A DNA stretch of 64,000 bases from Pseudomonas chlororaphis (GTDB lineage Bacteria > Pseudomonadota > Gammaproteobacteria > Pseudomonadales > Pseudomonadaceae), in assembly GCF_001921865.1 (NCBI RefSeq), contig NZ_MSCT01000022.1, positions 62,001-126,000 on the forward strand, read 5' to 3'. Position numbers and translations under genes: made by a program. A model generated the notes under the pieces. That model was not told the DNA's origin. It worked only from the letters and a program-made list of their open reading frames with translations, and ran no database searches. Shown here piece after piece: positions 1 to 8,721 of the stretch (position 1 is its first letter; each line of letters opens with the position of its first letter).

Positions 1-1147
1 AGTCCGCTGGCGCGATCGCCAGCATCAGCCCAGAGAAACCGCCGATGGTGAACAGGATCACGAAGGCCACGGCGAACAGCATCGGCGTCTCGAAGGTCAG
101 CGAGCCCTGCCACATGGTGCTGACCCAGTTGAAGACTTTCACTCCGGTCGGCACCGCGATAAGCATCGTCGCGTACATGAAGAACAGCTCGCCCACCAGC
201 GGAATGCCGACCACGAACATGTGGTGCGCCCAGACGATGAACGACAGGAAGGCGATGCTCGCCGTGGCGTAGACCATCGAGGTGTAGCCGAACAGCGGTT
301 TGCGCGAGAAGGCCGGGATGATCGAGCTGACGGCGCCGAAGGCCGGCAGGATCATGATGTACACCTCGGGGTGGCCGAAGAACCAGAACACATGCTGGAA
401 CAGGACCGGGTCGCCGCCGCCCGCGGCATTGAAGAAGCTGGTGCCGAAATGGATGTCCATCAGCATCATGGTCACGCAGCCGGCCAGCACCGGCATCACC
501 GCGATCAGCAGGAAGGCGGTGATCAGCCAGGTCCAGACGAACAGCGGCATTTTCATCAGGGTCATGCCGGGGGCGCGCAGGTTGAGGATGGTGGCGATCA
601 CGTTGATCGCGCCCATGATCGAGCTGATGCCCATCAGGTGGATGGCGAAGATAAAGAAGGTCACGCTTTCCGGGGCGTAGGTGGTCGACAGCGGGGCGTA
701 GAAAGTCCAGCCGAAGTTGGGCCCGCCGCCGGGCATGAACAGGGTCGAGACCAGCATCAGGAACGCCGCCGGCAGCAGCCAGAAACTGAAGTTGTTCATC
801 CGCGGCAGGGCCATGTCCGGCGCGCCGATCATCAGCGGCACCATCCAGTTGGCCAACCCGACGAAGGCCGGCATCACCGCACCGAAAACCATCACCAGGC
901 CGTGCATGGTGGTCATCTGGTTGAAGAACGCCGGCTCGACGATCTGCAGCCCGGGCTGGAACAGCTCGGCGCGGATCACCATGGCGAACGAGCCGCCGAG
1001 CAGGAACATGCAGAAGGCGAACCACAGGTAGAGGGTGCCGATGTCCTTGTGGTTGGTGGTCAGCACCCAGCGCATCAGGCCCTTGGCCGGGCCATGGGCA
1101 TGGTCGTCATGGCCGGCGTGGCCGTGGTCGTCGATCACAGCGCTCAT
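1..1147 (-). CDS. ctaD: Cytochrome c oxidase subunit I (aa3 type), 3' end cut by window edge
   Basis: Catalytic heme-copper subunit of the aa3-type terminal oxidase, which reduces oxygen with electrons from cytochrome c and pumps protons across the inner membrane. About 382 N-terminal residues are visible. They begin with a His/Asp-rich tail, continue into membrane helices, and contain HPEVY at about residues 259-263, the CuB histidine and the tyrosine that cross-links to it. The ATG at 1147 has a GGAG eight bases upstream. It lies 82 bases downstream of ctaC on the same strand, the usual order of this operon. The C-terminus lies outside the window. Confidence 0.96.
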   Translation of the reverse strand, partial: MSAVIDDHGHAGHDDHAHGPAKGLMRWVLTTNHKDIGTLYLWFAFCMFLLGGSFAMVIRAELFQPGLQIVEPAFFNQMTTMHGLVMVFGAVMPAFVGLANWMVPLMIGAPDMALPRMNNFSFWLLPAAFLMLVSTLFMPGGGPNFGWTFYAPLSTTYAPESVTFFIFAIHLMGISSIMGAINVIATILNLRAPGMTLMKMPLFVWTWLITAFLLIAVMPVLAGCVTMMLMDIHFGTSFFNAAGGGDPVLFQHVFWFFGHPEVYIMILPAFGAVSSIIPAFSRKPLFGYTSMVYATASIAFLSFIVWAHHMFVVGIPLVGELFFMYATMLIAVPTGVKVFNWVSTMWQGSLTFETPMLFAVAFVILFTIGGFSGLMLAIAPAD

Positions 1148-1229
1148 GACCTGTCTCCTGTGAACGGGTGGGCTGGACGATCGAGGGCGATACGCCCCGA
1201 GCGGTTGCGGGAACACGCAATAGACCGGG

Positions 1230-2357
1230 TCATTTGCTTTCCGCCTGTTTCAGAGCCAGGACATCCTTGGGCGTCACCATGTCGCCTTTGTTGTTGCCCC
1301 AGGCGTTGCGTTCGTAGGTGATCACCGCGGCCAGGTCGACTTCCGACAGCTGCTTGCCGAAGGCCGCCATGGCGGTGCCGGGCTTGCCGTGGAACACCAG
1401 ATTCAGGTGACCTTCCTTGGGACCGGTGGCGATCTTCGAGCCCTTGAGCGCCGGGAACATCGGCGGCAGGCCCTGGCCTTCGGCCTGGTGACAGGCCACG
1501 CAGGTGGTGTGGTAGACCTTGTCGCCACGGGCCACCAGCTCTTCGAGGGTCCATTCCTTGCTGGTCAGTTCCTTGAGCTTGAGCGCCTCGGCCTTGCGTT
1601 CGCCCAGCCAGGTGTCGTAGTCGGCCTGGGTCTTCACGTCGACCACGATCGGCATGAAACCGTGGTCCTTGCCGCACAGCTCGGCGCACTGGCCGCGATA
1701 CAGGCCGGGCTTGTCGACCCGGGTCCAGGCTTCGTTGACGAAACCGGGGATCGCATCGCGCTTGACCGCGAAGGCTGGCACCCACCAGGAATGGATAACG
1801 TCGGCGGAGGTCACCAGAAAGCGCACCTTGGCGCCGATCGGCAGCACTAATGGCTGATCGACTTCCAGCAGGTAATGCTCGCCCTTGGCGCTCTTGTTAT
1901 GAATCTGCTCGGCGGGAGTGGCCAGGTTGCTGAAGAACTCGACGTCCTGGCCCAGGTATTTGTAATGCCATTTCCACTGGTAGCCGGTGACCTGGATGTC
2001 CACGTCCGGCTCGCTGGCATCGTACATCTTGATCAGGGTCGCAGTGGCGGGCACGGCCATGGCCACCAGGATCAGCAGCGGCACCACTGTCCAGAGGATC
2101 TCTACCGTCGTGCTTTCGTGGAATCTGGCGGCGATCTGGCCGGTGGAGCGGCGGTGCACGATCATCGACCAGAACATGGCGCCGAAGACGATGACGCCGA
2201 TCACTACACAGATCCAGAAGATGGTCATGTGCAGGTCGAATACCGCGTGACTGATTTCAGTCGCTCCAGGCGCCATATTCACGGTCCAGGCAGCCTGCGC
2301 CTGGCTGAATACCGACCACAACAGGAGGCCCATCCAGACTTGTGGATGTCGCATCAT
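1230..2357 (-). CDS. ctaC: Cytochrome c oxidase subunit II with fused cytochrome c domain
   Basis: Electron-entry subunit of the aa3 oxidase, 375 residues. A signal peptide (residues 1-22) and two membrane helices precede the periplasmic cupredoxin domain. The binuclear CuA ligands are visible: H189 and the C-x3-C-x3-H-x2-M motif at C224, C228, H232 and M235. A C-terminal extension carries one heme c site (CVACH, residues 286-290) with a likely distal Met near residue 330, making this a caa3-like fused subunit II. The start is one of two adjacent ATGs; a GGGGAA lies about 6 bases upstream of the first. It leads the operon into ctaD. Confidence 0.96.
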   Translation of the reverse strand: MMRHPQVWMGLLLWSVFSQAQAAWTVNMAPGATEISHAVFDLHMTIFWICVVIGVIVFGAMFWSMIVHRRSTGQIAARFHESTTVEILWTVVPLLILVAMAVPATATLIKMYDASEPDVDIQVTGYQWKWHYKYLGQDVEFFSNLATPAEQIHNKSAKGEHYLLEVDQPLVLPIGAKVRFLVTSADVIHSWWVPAFAVKRDAIPGFVNEAWTRVDKPGLYRGQCAELCGKDHGFMPIVVDVKTQADYDTWLGERKAEALKLKELTSKEWTLEELVARGDKVYHTTCVACHQAEGQGLPPMFPALKGSKIATGPKEGHLNLVFHGKPGTAMAAFGKQLSEVDLAAVITYERNAWGNNKGDMVTPKDVLALKQAESK

Positions 2358-2730
2358 TGCGGGTTCCCCTTATCGTTCTTGTTATCCCGTAGGCTTAACG
2401 CCTGCGGCCAAGGGAGCGGCTGCCTAGACTACGAACTTAAACCGCCGAGCCCTCGCTGCACATGCAGTTGGGCGTCATCAGCTAACTTCATACAGACCCG
2501 AGTATAGACAGCGACTTCGACCTCGCAACGCGGGGTCGTAAATCTGCTGAAACAGTTTGTCGCTGCCTTATAGGCCGCGTCTGGAAAGGGATTGGGGAGC
2601 AATGGTGGCCAAGCGATATAACTTCGGCGTCTAACTGTGACGTGATTATGAAAAATGCGTCTTAAGCGTTTTCGTGAGCAGGCTAACTTATGTCTTCCCT
2701 ATTTAATTGCCCTTGTTTCCTGGAGTATTC
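2358..2730. other. Intergenic region between divergent ctaC and an unknown gene
   Basis: This 373-base gap must hold the promoters for ctaC (leftward) and the gene at 2731 (rightward). It is less GC-rich than the genes. I found no convincing promoter pair, operator palindrome, terminator or RNA gene in it. Confidence 0.5.
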
Positions 2731-3381
2731 ATGAACACCGCCGCATTGCGCGAGCAGATCCAACGAGCCCACCAACATGAGTCCGGCACCGGCCATCTGC
2801 GCCGCCAGCTGGAAACCCAATTGCCGCACCTGCACCCCGCCATCCAGCTCCCCGAAGTGGACGCCCAGGGGGTGATGACCCGTTTTGTCGCCGCTTATAT
2901 CGAGCAGGTCCCGGACATGCTGGACGCCGCCAACCAGGTGGCGCGCGAGGCCGGCATCGAGTCGCAGATCAAGCCGGTGCTGAAGATCGCCGAACAGTTC
3001 TTCCTCCAGCCGCCCGCCATCATGGCCGGCCACGAAGGCCTGGACGGCCTGCTGGACGAGGCCTACCTGGCCCATCGCCTGGTGGAAGAGGTCAACGACC
3101 TGTACATCACGCACTTCGGCCAGCCGCTGATCCCGCTGGATACCACGGTCGCCAACCTGATCGCCCACCAGTTGATCGGCGAAACCTTCGCCAACCAGCT
3201 GGACGAAGCGGTGCACCACGCCGTCGACACCCTGCTCGACGAAGAAAGCTTCGCCCTGGAGTCGGTCGAGGCCTACCGCGAAAAGCTCAACAGCCCCGAC
3301 ACCGACGCCGCGTGGAAGCGCTGGCCGTGCCTGTCGCGCCAGCTCGGCGTGGAGCTGGAGCTCGACCAACCGGCGGCCTGA
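2731..3381 (+). CDS. Conserved hypothetical protein, 216 aa
   Basis: I do not recognise the family. The product is soluble and acidic, mostly helical by composition, with no signal peptide, membrane segment or catalytic motif that I can name. The ATG at 2731 was chosen over an in-frame TTG at 2707 because TGGAG lies five bases before it. It stands alone, divergent from ctaC, with a REP pair just after its stop codon. Codon use resembles its neighbours, so it looks native rather than recently acquired. Confidence 0.85.
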   Translation: MNTAALREQIQRAHQHESGTGHLRRQLETQLPHLHPAIQLPEVDAQGVMTRFVAAYIEQVPDMLDAANQVAREAGIESQIKPVLKIAEQFFLQPPAIMAGHEGLDGLLDEAYLAHRLVEEVNDLYITHFGQPLIPLDTTVANLIAHQLIGETFANQLDEAVHHAVDTLLDEESFALESVEAYREKLNSPDTDAAWKRWPCLSRQLGVELELDQPAA

Positions 3382-3400
3382 AGCCGACGGGCAGCGGCCC

Positions 3401-3502
3401 TGTAGCCGCTGCCGCAGGCTGCGATCGCGGCCGAAGGACGCGCAATATCTCAAGATCGCTGGAGGCCCTGCGGGCCTTGCGCAGCCTGCGGCAGCGGCTA
3501 CA
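3401..3502. repeat. REP pair, class B (inverted)
   Basis: The core GCCGCTGCCGCAGGC appears at 3401-3427 and in inverted form at 3479-3502, flanking about 50 bases of spacer. The same element recurs at 20221 and 41740. It sits between convergent genes and could also act as a transcription barrier. Confidence 0.85.
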
Positions 3503-3511
3503 GGGTGACCT

Positions 3512-5080
3512 CTACGCCCGACTCCAGCCTTTCACATCCATCTTCGAGGCCGGGCTGACGCCCACGTTGGTGTGCAAGCGCCCTTCCAACCGGCGCTTCA
3601 AGCCGCGCGACTCGATCACCAGCTTCGACCCCTTGGCGGCGTTGGCCCGCCCCCATTCCTCGAGCAACTCCAGGCAGGCATGGTCGATGTAGCCCAAGTG
3701 GTTGAGCGGCACGTGTACCGTGGTGCCCGGCGGAATGCCGCCGAGCGCCTGGGTCAGGGCCGGCACCTTGAGGAAGGTTGCGGCACCCACCAGGCGCAGT
3801 TCCATTTCGCCTGCGGCCGGCAGGTCGGTCAGGCTGACTTTCAGCCGCGAAGCGCCCCACGCCAACTTCACCAGGGTCAGGCCAAAACCGATCAACACCC
3901 CGGTCAACAGGTCAGTGAAGACTATCGCCAACGCGGTCACGCCATAGGTCAGCATCGGCATCGGCCCGTAACGGCCCAGCTTGCGGAACGACTTGAGGTC
4001 CACCAGCTTGAAACCGGTGTACACCAGCACGCCCGCCAGGCTGGCCACCGGAATGCTCTGCAACACGCTGGACAGCAACAGCACGAACGCCAGCAGCCAC
4101 AGGCCGTGGAAAATCGCCGACAACCGGGTGGTCGCGCCCGCCTGGACGTTGGCCGAGCTGCGCACGATCACCCCGGTCATCGGCAAGGCGCCGAGCAAGC
4201 CGCAGAGCATATTGCCGATACCTTGCGCCGACAGCTCGCGGTCGAAATCCGAGCGCACGCCGCTGTGCATGCGGTCCACCGCCGCCGCAGACAGCAGGGT
4301 TTCGGCGCTGGCAATAAAGGCCACGGCAAAGGCCGCGATCAGCAGCGTCGGGTCCGCCAGGTTGAGCAAGTCGGCCGGACGCAGCCAGTCAATGGCCTCG
4401 GCGAGGTTGTCCGGCACCTCGACCCGCTTGACCTGCAGCGCCAGGGCCAGGCTGGCAAAGGTCGCCAGGCCCACCCCTAGCAGCGCGCCAGGGATGAAGC
4501 GCAGTGAATGCGGACGCAGTTTGTCCCAGAGGAACATCACCGCCATGGTCGACAGGCCGAGCAACCCGGCCTGCCAACCCAGACCGCCGCCCAGGCTCGG
4601 CAGGGCCTGCACCACCGCCGCCGGGAAAGCCGCGAGGTTATCCAGGCCGGATGCCTGGGGCTGGGCGTCGAGCATCACATGCACCTGGGAGAGCACGATC
4701 AACACCCCGATCCCGGCGAGCATGCCGTAGACCACAGCCGGTGCCGTGACCCGGAACCAGCAACCCAGGCGCAAGCGCCCGGCCACCAGCTGGAGCAACC
4801 CCGCCAGCAACAGGATCGGCCCGAGCATGGCGATGCCGTGCTGGCGTACCAGCTCGAACACCAGCACCGCCAGGCCCGCGGCCGGGCCGCTGACCTGCAA
4901 GGGCGAGCCGGCCAGCCAGCCCACCACCAGGCCACCGATGATCCCGGTGATCAGGCCCTTGGCCGGCGGCAGGCCGGACGCGATGGCGATTCCCATGCAC
5001 AAGGGCAGGGCCACCAGGAACACCACCACGGACGCCAATAGCTCCCGCGGCAAAACAGCTTTCAGTTGTGCAGCACGCAT
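3512..5080 (-). CDS. SulP family anion transporter with STAS domain (probable bicarbonate carrier)
   Basis: Inner-membrane anion carrier of 522 residues. The N-terminus has the typical SulP segment with multiple Gly/Ala-rich membrane helices. The last roughly 100 residues look like a cytoplasmic STAS domain. The ATG at 5080 was chosen because GGGAGAA lies six bases upstream; a longer frame to 5155 lacks one. It lies 91 bases downstream of a beta-carbonic anhydrase on the same strand. SulP proteins paired with carbonic anhydrases are generally thought to carry bicarbonate rather than sulfate. The substrate is therefore inferred from context. Confidence 0.88.
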   Translation of the reverse strand: MRAAQLKAVLPRELLASVVVFLVALPLCMGIAIASGLPPAKGLITGIIGGLVVGWLAGSPLQVSGPAAGLAVLVFELVRQHGIAMLGPILLLAGLLQLVAGRLRLGCWFRVTAPAVVYGMLAGIGVLIVLSQVHVMLDAQPQASGLDNLAAFPAAVVQALPSLGGGLGWQAGLLGLSTMAVMFLWDKLRPHSLRFIPGALLGVGLATFASLALALQVKRVEVPDNLAEAIDWLRPADLLNLADPTLLIAAFAVAFIASAETLLSAAAVDRMHSGVRSDFDRELSAQGIGNMLCGLLGALPMTGVIVRSSANVQAGATTRLSAIFHGLWLLAFVLLLSSVLQSIPVASLAGVLVYTGFKLVDLKSFRKLGRYGPMPMLTYGVTALAIVFTDLLTGVLIGFGLTLVKLAWGASRLKVSLTDLPAAGEMELRLVGAATFLKVPALTQALGGIPPGTTVHVPLNHLGYIDHACLELLEEWGRANAAKGSKLVIESRGLKRRLEGRLHTNVGVSPASKMDVKGWSRA

Positions 5081-5171
5081 GACGATTCTCCCGAAGCTTT
5101 CTTCAGGGCGTGGCAAAGCCTGGCCGCGCTGACGGCAGCCATGGCAGAACCACACAGGGATTTAAGAGGGT

Positions 5172-5906
5172 TTAGAAACGCGCTTTAGGCGTCGCCACCG
5201 GGATCGGATGGCTGCCGTCCAGCGGCAGGAAACACCCTTGGTCCGCGTCGTAGGCCTTGATCGAACTGGTTTCGATGTCATAGACCCAGCCATGGATGAA
5301 CAACTGCCCGTTGGCCATGCGCGAGGCCACCGAAGGGTGGGTGCGCAGATGCTGCAACTGGGCGATGACGTTCTCTTCGGTCAGCACATGCATGCTGGCG
5401 TTCTCGTCGGCGCAGTCGCAGTTCTCGTCGACCATGGTCTTGGCTACTTCGGCGTGACGCAGCCAGGCCTTGACCGTCGGCATCTTTTCCAGGCTCTGCG
5501 GGTTGAGCACCGCCCGCATGGCGCCACAGTCGGAGTGGCCGCAGACGATGATGTGATGCACCCCCAGGGCCATGACCGCGTATTCGATGGCCGTGGACAC
5601 GCCGCCGTTCATCTGTCCGTAGGGCGGTACGACGTTACCGACGTTGCGGGTCACGAACAGGTCGCCGGGGGAGCTCTGGGTAATCAGTTCGGGGACGATG
5701 CGCGAATCCGCGCAGGCAATGAACATCGCCCGTGGCCGCTGGGCGGTGGCGAGTTTCTTGAACAGTTCTTCCTGTTGCGGGAAGACCTCGTGATGAAAAT
5801 GCAAAAAGCCGTCGACGATGATCTGCAGCGCTGCATCGGCGCTTTCCGCGACCTCTGTGGTCGCTGAAACCGACGCAGCCAACGGCTGTTTATCCTTGTC
5901 ACTCAT
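5172..5906 (-). CDS. Beta-class carbonic anhydrase
   Basis: Cytoplasmic zinc enzyme that interconverts CO2 and bicarbonate, 244 residues. The metal and catalytic residues of the beta class are present: C65, D67 and R69 in the CADSR motif, then H124 and C127 in GHSDCG. The first roughly 25 residues are a low-complexity extension. The ATG has GAGGA six bases upstream. The gene precedes a SulP transporter, so the two probably form an uptake and hydration pair supplying bicarbonate to carboxylases. Confidence 0.95.
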   Translation of the reverse strand: MSDKDKQPLAASVSATTEVAESADAALQIIVDGFLHFHHEVFPQQEELFKKLATAQRPRAMFIACADSRIVPELITQSSPGDLFVTRNVGNVVPPYGQMNGGVSTAIEYAVMALGVHHIIVCGHSDCGAMRAVLNPQSLEKMPTVKAWLRHAEVAKTMVDENCDCADENASMHVLTEENVIAQLQHLRTHPSVASRMANGQLFIHGWVYDIETSSIKAYDADQGCFLPLDGSHPIPVATPKARF

Positions 5907-6227
5907 GATTCATCCTCTTTGACGGATTAGGCGCTGTCGAAAAGTGGCTGCGCGTTGGGCGCCTTCGGCGCTATGCAGGCCATACCGACTTTTCGCTCAG
6001 ACCTTTCGGTGAATTTTCCAGTTTTATCCGGCACGACGCCAGCGCTTGATTAAAAAACAACCAGCCCGCTGACAGCGACCCACAGGTCGCTCGATGAACA
6101 CGGTAGCCTTGCAAACTTAACTCAAACTGAACCGAGCGCTCTAAAACGCCACTATTGGCGATGCCAAAAGGCGACCAGCCTATACAGCCCGACGCATCGG
6201 CACCACTCAACCATAGGCCAATACTTC
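5907..6227. other. Intergenic region without a convincing gene
   Basis: This 321-base stretch separates the carbonic anhydrase start from the radical SAM stop and should hold the carbonic anhydrase promoter. A leftward 96-codon frame (6261 to 5971) crosses it, but it has no recognisable domain and overlaps the end of the next gene. The stretch is noticeably more AT-rich than the genes around it and might be a gene remnant. I see no REP element or terminator. Confidence 0.45.
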
Positions 6228-7286
6228 CTACAGCAACGACATCTGCCCACCCGGCGGACAAAAGGCCGTGCAGTCGAGGTTGTAGCCTTCACGCCGGTCG
6301 AGCCCCAGGCGTTTGCTGGCCTTGGTGAAACGTTGCGCCAGCAGCGCCGCGAATGGTCCCTCGCCGCGCATCCGGCTGCCGAATCGGCTGTCGTACAGCT
6401 CGCCGCCGCGGCATTGGCGGATCAGGCTCAGGACATGGGCCGCGCGTTGCGGATAGTGGGCGTTGAGCCACTCCTCGAACAGCGGCGCCACTTCCAGGGG
6501 CAGGCGCAGCATCATGTAGGCCGCGCTTTGCGCCCCCGCGGCATGGGCTTCGGCCAGCAGGTTTTCCAGCTCGCTGTCGTTGATCATCGGGATCATCGGC
6601 GAACACAGCACGCCCACCGGAATCCCCGCCTCGCGCATCACCCGGATCGCCCGCAGCCGCGCCTTGGGCGCCGCCGCCCGGGGTTCGAGGATGCGCTTGA
6701 GCTCGTCGTCCAGGGTGGTCAGGCTGATCATCACCGCCACCAGCCGCTGCTCGGCCAGCTCCGCCAGCAGGTCGAGATCGCGCAGGATCAGCGAGCCCTT
6801 GGTGACGATGGTCACCGGATGCCGGTAACGCAGCAGCACTTCCAGGGTCCGACGGGTCAGCTGGTGTTCGCGTTCGATGGGCTGATAGGGGTCGGTATTG
6901 GAGCCCAGGTTGATCGGCGCGCACCGGTAGCCGGGTTTGGACAGCTGCTGCTCGAGCATCGCCGCGGCGTTGGTCTTGGCGATCAACCGGGTTTCGAAAT
7001 CCAGCCCCGGCGACATGTCCCAATAGGCGTGGCTGGGCCGCGCATAACAGTAGATGCAGCCGTGCTCACAACCGCGATAGGGGTTGATGGAGCGGTCGAA
7101 GGGCAGGTCCGGCGAGCTGTTGCGGGTGATGATGGATTTCGCCGTCTCCAGCATGACCTCGGTGCCCTGGGTCAGTGGCGCCTCTTGGTACCAGCCGTCG
7201 TCGAAGGCCACCGAGCGCCGGGGTGCGAAACGGTTGTGCGGGTTGGTCGCGGTGCCACGGCCGCGTGGGGGGAGAGGGGTGAACAT
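6228..7286 (-). CDS. Radical SAM protein, PA0069 family (SOS-controlled)
   Basis: 352 residues. The radical SAM cluster motif C-x3-C-x2-C is at C73, C77 and C80 within CEHGCIYCYARPSH, a form shared with the photoproduct-lyase-like branch. The substrate is unknown. A near-perfect dyad containing a LexA box lies directly upstream, and its outer arm supplies the GGAG eight bases before the ATG. From memory, the P. aeruginosa homologue PA0069 belongs to the LexA regulon, which supports a DNA damage-linked role. The gene is transcribed alone. Confidence 0.92.
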   Translation of the reverse strand: MFTPLPPRGRGTATNPHNRFAPRRSVAFDDGWYQEAPLTQGTEVMLETAKSIITRNSSPDLPFDRSINPYRGCEHGCIYCYARPSHAYWDMSPGLDFETRLIAKTNAAAMLEQQLSKPGYRCAPINLGSNTDPYQPIEREHQLTRRTLEVLLRYRHPVTIVTKGSLILRDLDLLAELAEQRLVAVMISLTTLDDELKRILEPRAAAPKARLRAIRVMREAGIPVGVLCSPMIPMINDSELENLLAEAHAAGAQSAAYMMLRLPLEVAPLFEEWLNAHYPQRAAHVLSLIRQCRGGELYDSRFGSRMRGEGPFAALLAQRFTKASKRLGLDRREGYNLDCTAFCPPGGQMSLL

Positions 7287-7294
7287 GGGAGGCG

Positions 7295-7326
7295 CTCCAT
7301 TACTGTATTTATATACAGTAATGGAG
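7295..7326 (-). promoter_or_regulatory. LexA operator within an extended dyad upstream of the radical SAM gene
   Basis: The core CTGTATTTATATACAG at 7303-7318 is CTG-N10-CAG, the gammaproteobacterial SOS box. Symmetry extends outward so that 15 of 16 bases per arm pair over 7295-7326. A TATAAAT -10-like element lies inside the core on the minus strand, and the Shine-Dalgarno GGAG lies in the outer arm. LexA bound here should block transcription of the radical SAM gene. Confidence 0.9.
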
Positions 7327-7386
7327 GTTTGGGCTTCTGCAAAGCGCCGCCTGGCGGAGCGCGCCTTCGGCGCCGATAGCGGTCGA

Positions 7387-8709
7387 TCAGCCGCCGCTGT
7401 GCTTCGTCACCTGCCCCAGGTCGTCGTTGGAGGTACTTTGCAGGTCGCCCTTGCGCAGCCCCGCCACGTCCGCGGCTTTCACCTCGGAACCCTGGTTGCC
7501 CCAGCTGGTGCGGATGAAATTGACCACATCGGCCACCTCCTGGTCCGACAGGCGCCAGGCGAACGCCGGCATGGTGAAGGTCGACGGCGCGCTGTGGGTG
7601 GCCGGCAGGGTGCCGCCCTTGAGCACGATATGGATCAACGAGGTGGCATCGGCGCTTTGCAGCACCGGGTTGCCCGCCAACGCCGGGAACACCCGGGTGT
7701 AGCCATGGCCATCGGTGCGGTGGCAGGCCGCGCAGTTGTCGATGTACACCGACGCCCCCGGCTTGCTGTCGTCGCCTTTCCACAAAGCCTCGGCCACGGC
7801 CTTGTCGTACTGGTGCGGCTGGTCGTTGGTATCCACCGCCGGCAGCGACTTGAGGTAACGGGCGATAGCCGTCAGGTCGTCATCGGTCATGTACTGCATG
7901 CTGTGCACCACCACGTCGCTCATGCCGCCGAACACCGCGCTGCGGTCGCTGCGGCCGGTCTTGAGGAACTGCACCAGCTGCTCTTCGCTCCAGCTGCCGA
8001 GGCCGTCCTTGTGGTCGCCGCGCAGGCTCTTGGCGATCCAGCCCTCCAGCGGCGCGCTGCCGGCCAGGAACTGGCTGCCGTCGCCGGCGCTCAGGGCTTT
8101 CTCCTGCATGGTCAGGGCCCGTGGCGTGTGGCAGGCACCGCAGTGGCCGAGGCCCTCCACCAGGTAGGCGCCGCGGCTGACCACCGGGTCTTCAGCCTTG
8201 GCCGGGGTGCTGCCTTGCAGGTCCGCCACGCTCGGCGCGAACAGCCAGCGCCAGCCCGCCAGCGGCCAGCGCATGCTCAACGGCCAGGGGATGTCGCTGT
8301 CGCGATTTTCCTGGGCCACCGGCGCTACGCCTTTCATGAAGTAGGCATACAGCGCTTGCATGTCGGCGTCGCTGACCCGCGCATAGGACGGGTAGGGCAT
8401 GGCCGGGTACAGCGTGCCGCCGTTCTTGGCCACGCCATGGCGCACGGCCTTGTCGAAGTCCTCGAAGCTGTAGTCGCCGATGCCGGTCTTGTCCGGGGTG
8501 ATGTTGGTGGAATAGATCGCGCCGATCGGGGTTTCCATCGGCAGGCCGCCGGCGAACGGCTTGCCGTCCTTGGCGGTGTGGCAGGCCACGCAGTCACCGG
8601 CGCGAGCCAGGTATTCGCCTTGCTTGATCAAGGCTTGCTGATCAATTTCCGCGGCGCTGAGGGACGCGCTGCCGAGCAGGGCCAGGGTCGCGATAACGAG
8701 GTTTTTCAT
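7387..8709 (-). CDS. Triheme cytochrome c subunit of membrane-bound gluconate-type dehydrogenase
   Basis: Membrane-bound electron-transfer subunit of 440 residues that passes electrons from the flavoprotein subunit to ubiquinone. After a signal peptide (residues 1-19), three CxxCH heme c sites are visible at about residues 40-44 (CVACH), 190-194 (CGACH) and 326-330 (CAACH). The second of two nearby ATGs (8709) is preferred because AAGGAG lies eight bases upstream of it and only two from the first. It is the last gene of the operon and starts 12 bases after the flavoprotein stop. Confidence 0.93.
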   Translation of the reverse strand: MKNLVIATLALLGSASLSAAEIDQQALIKQGEYLARAGDCVACHTAKDGKPFAGGLPMETPIGAIYSTNITPDKTGIGDYSFEDFDKAVRHGVAKNGGTLYPAMPYPSYARVSDADMQALYAYFMKGVAPVAQENRDSDIPWPLSMRWPLAGWRWLFAPSVADLQGSTPAKAEDPVVSRGAYLVEGLGHCGACHTPRALTMQEKALSAGDGSQFLAGSAPLEGWIAKSLRGDHKDGLGSWSEEQLVQFLKTGRSDRSAVFGGMSDVVVHSMQYMTDDDLTAIARYLKSLPAVDTNDQPHQYDKAVAEALWKGDDSKPGASVYIDNCAACHRTDGHGYTRVFPALAGNPVLQSADATSLIHIVLKGGTLPATHSAPSTFTMPAFAWRLSDQEVADVVNFIRTSWGNQGSEVKAADVAGLRKGDLQSTSNDDLGQVTKHSGG

Positions 8710-8721
8710 GGTCATCGCTCC

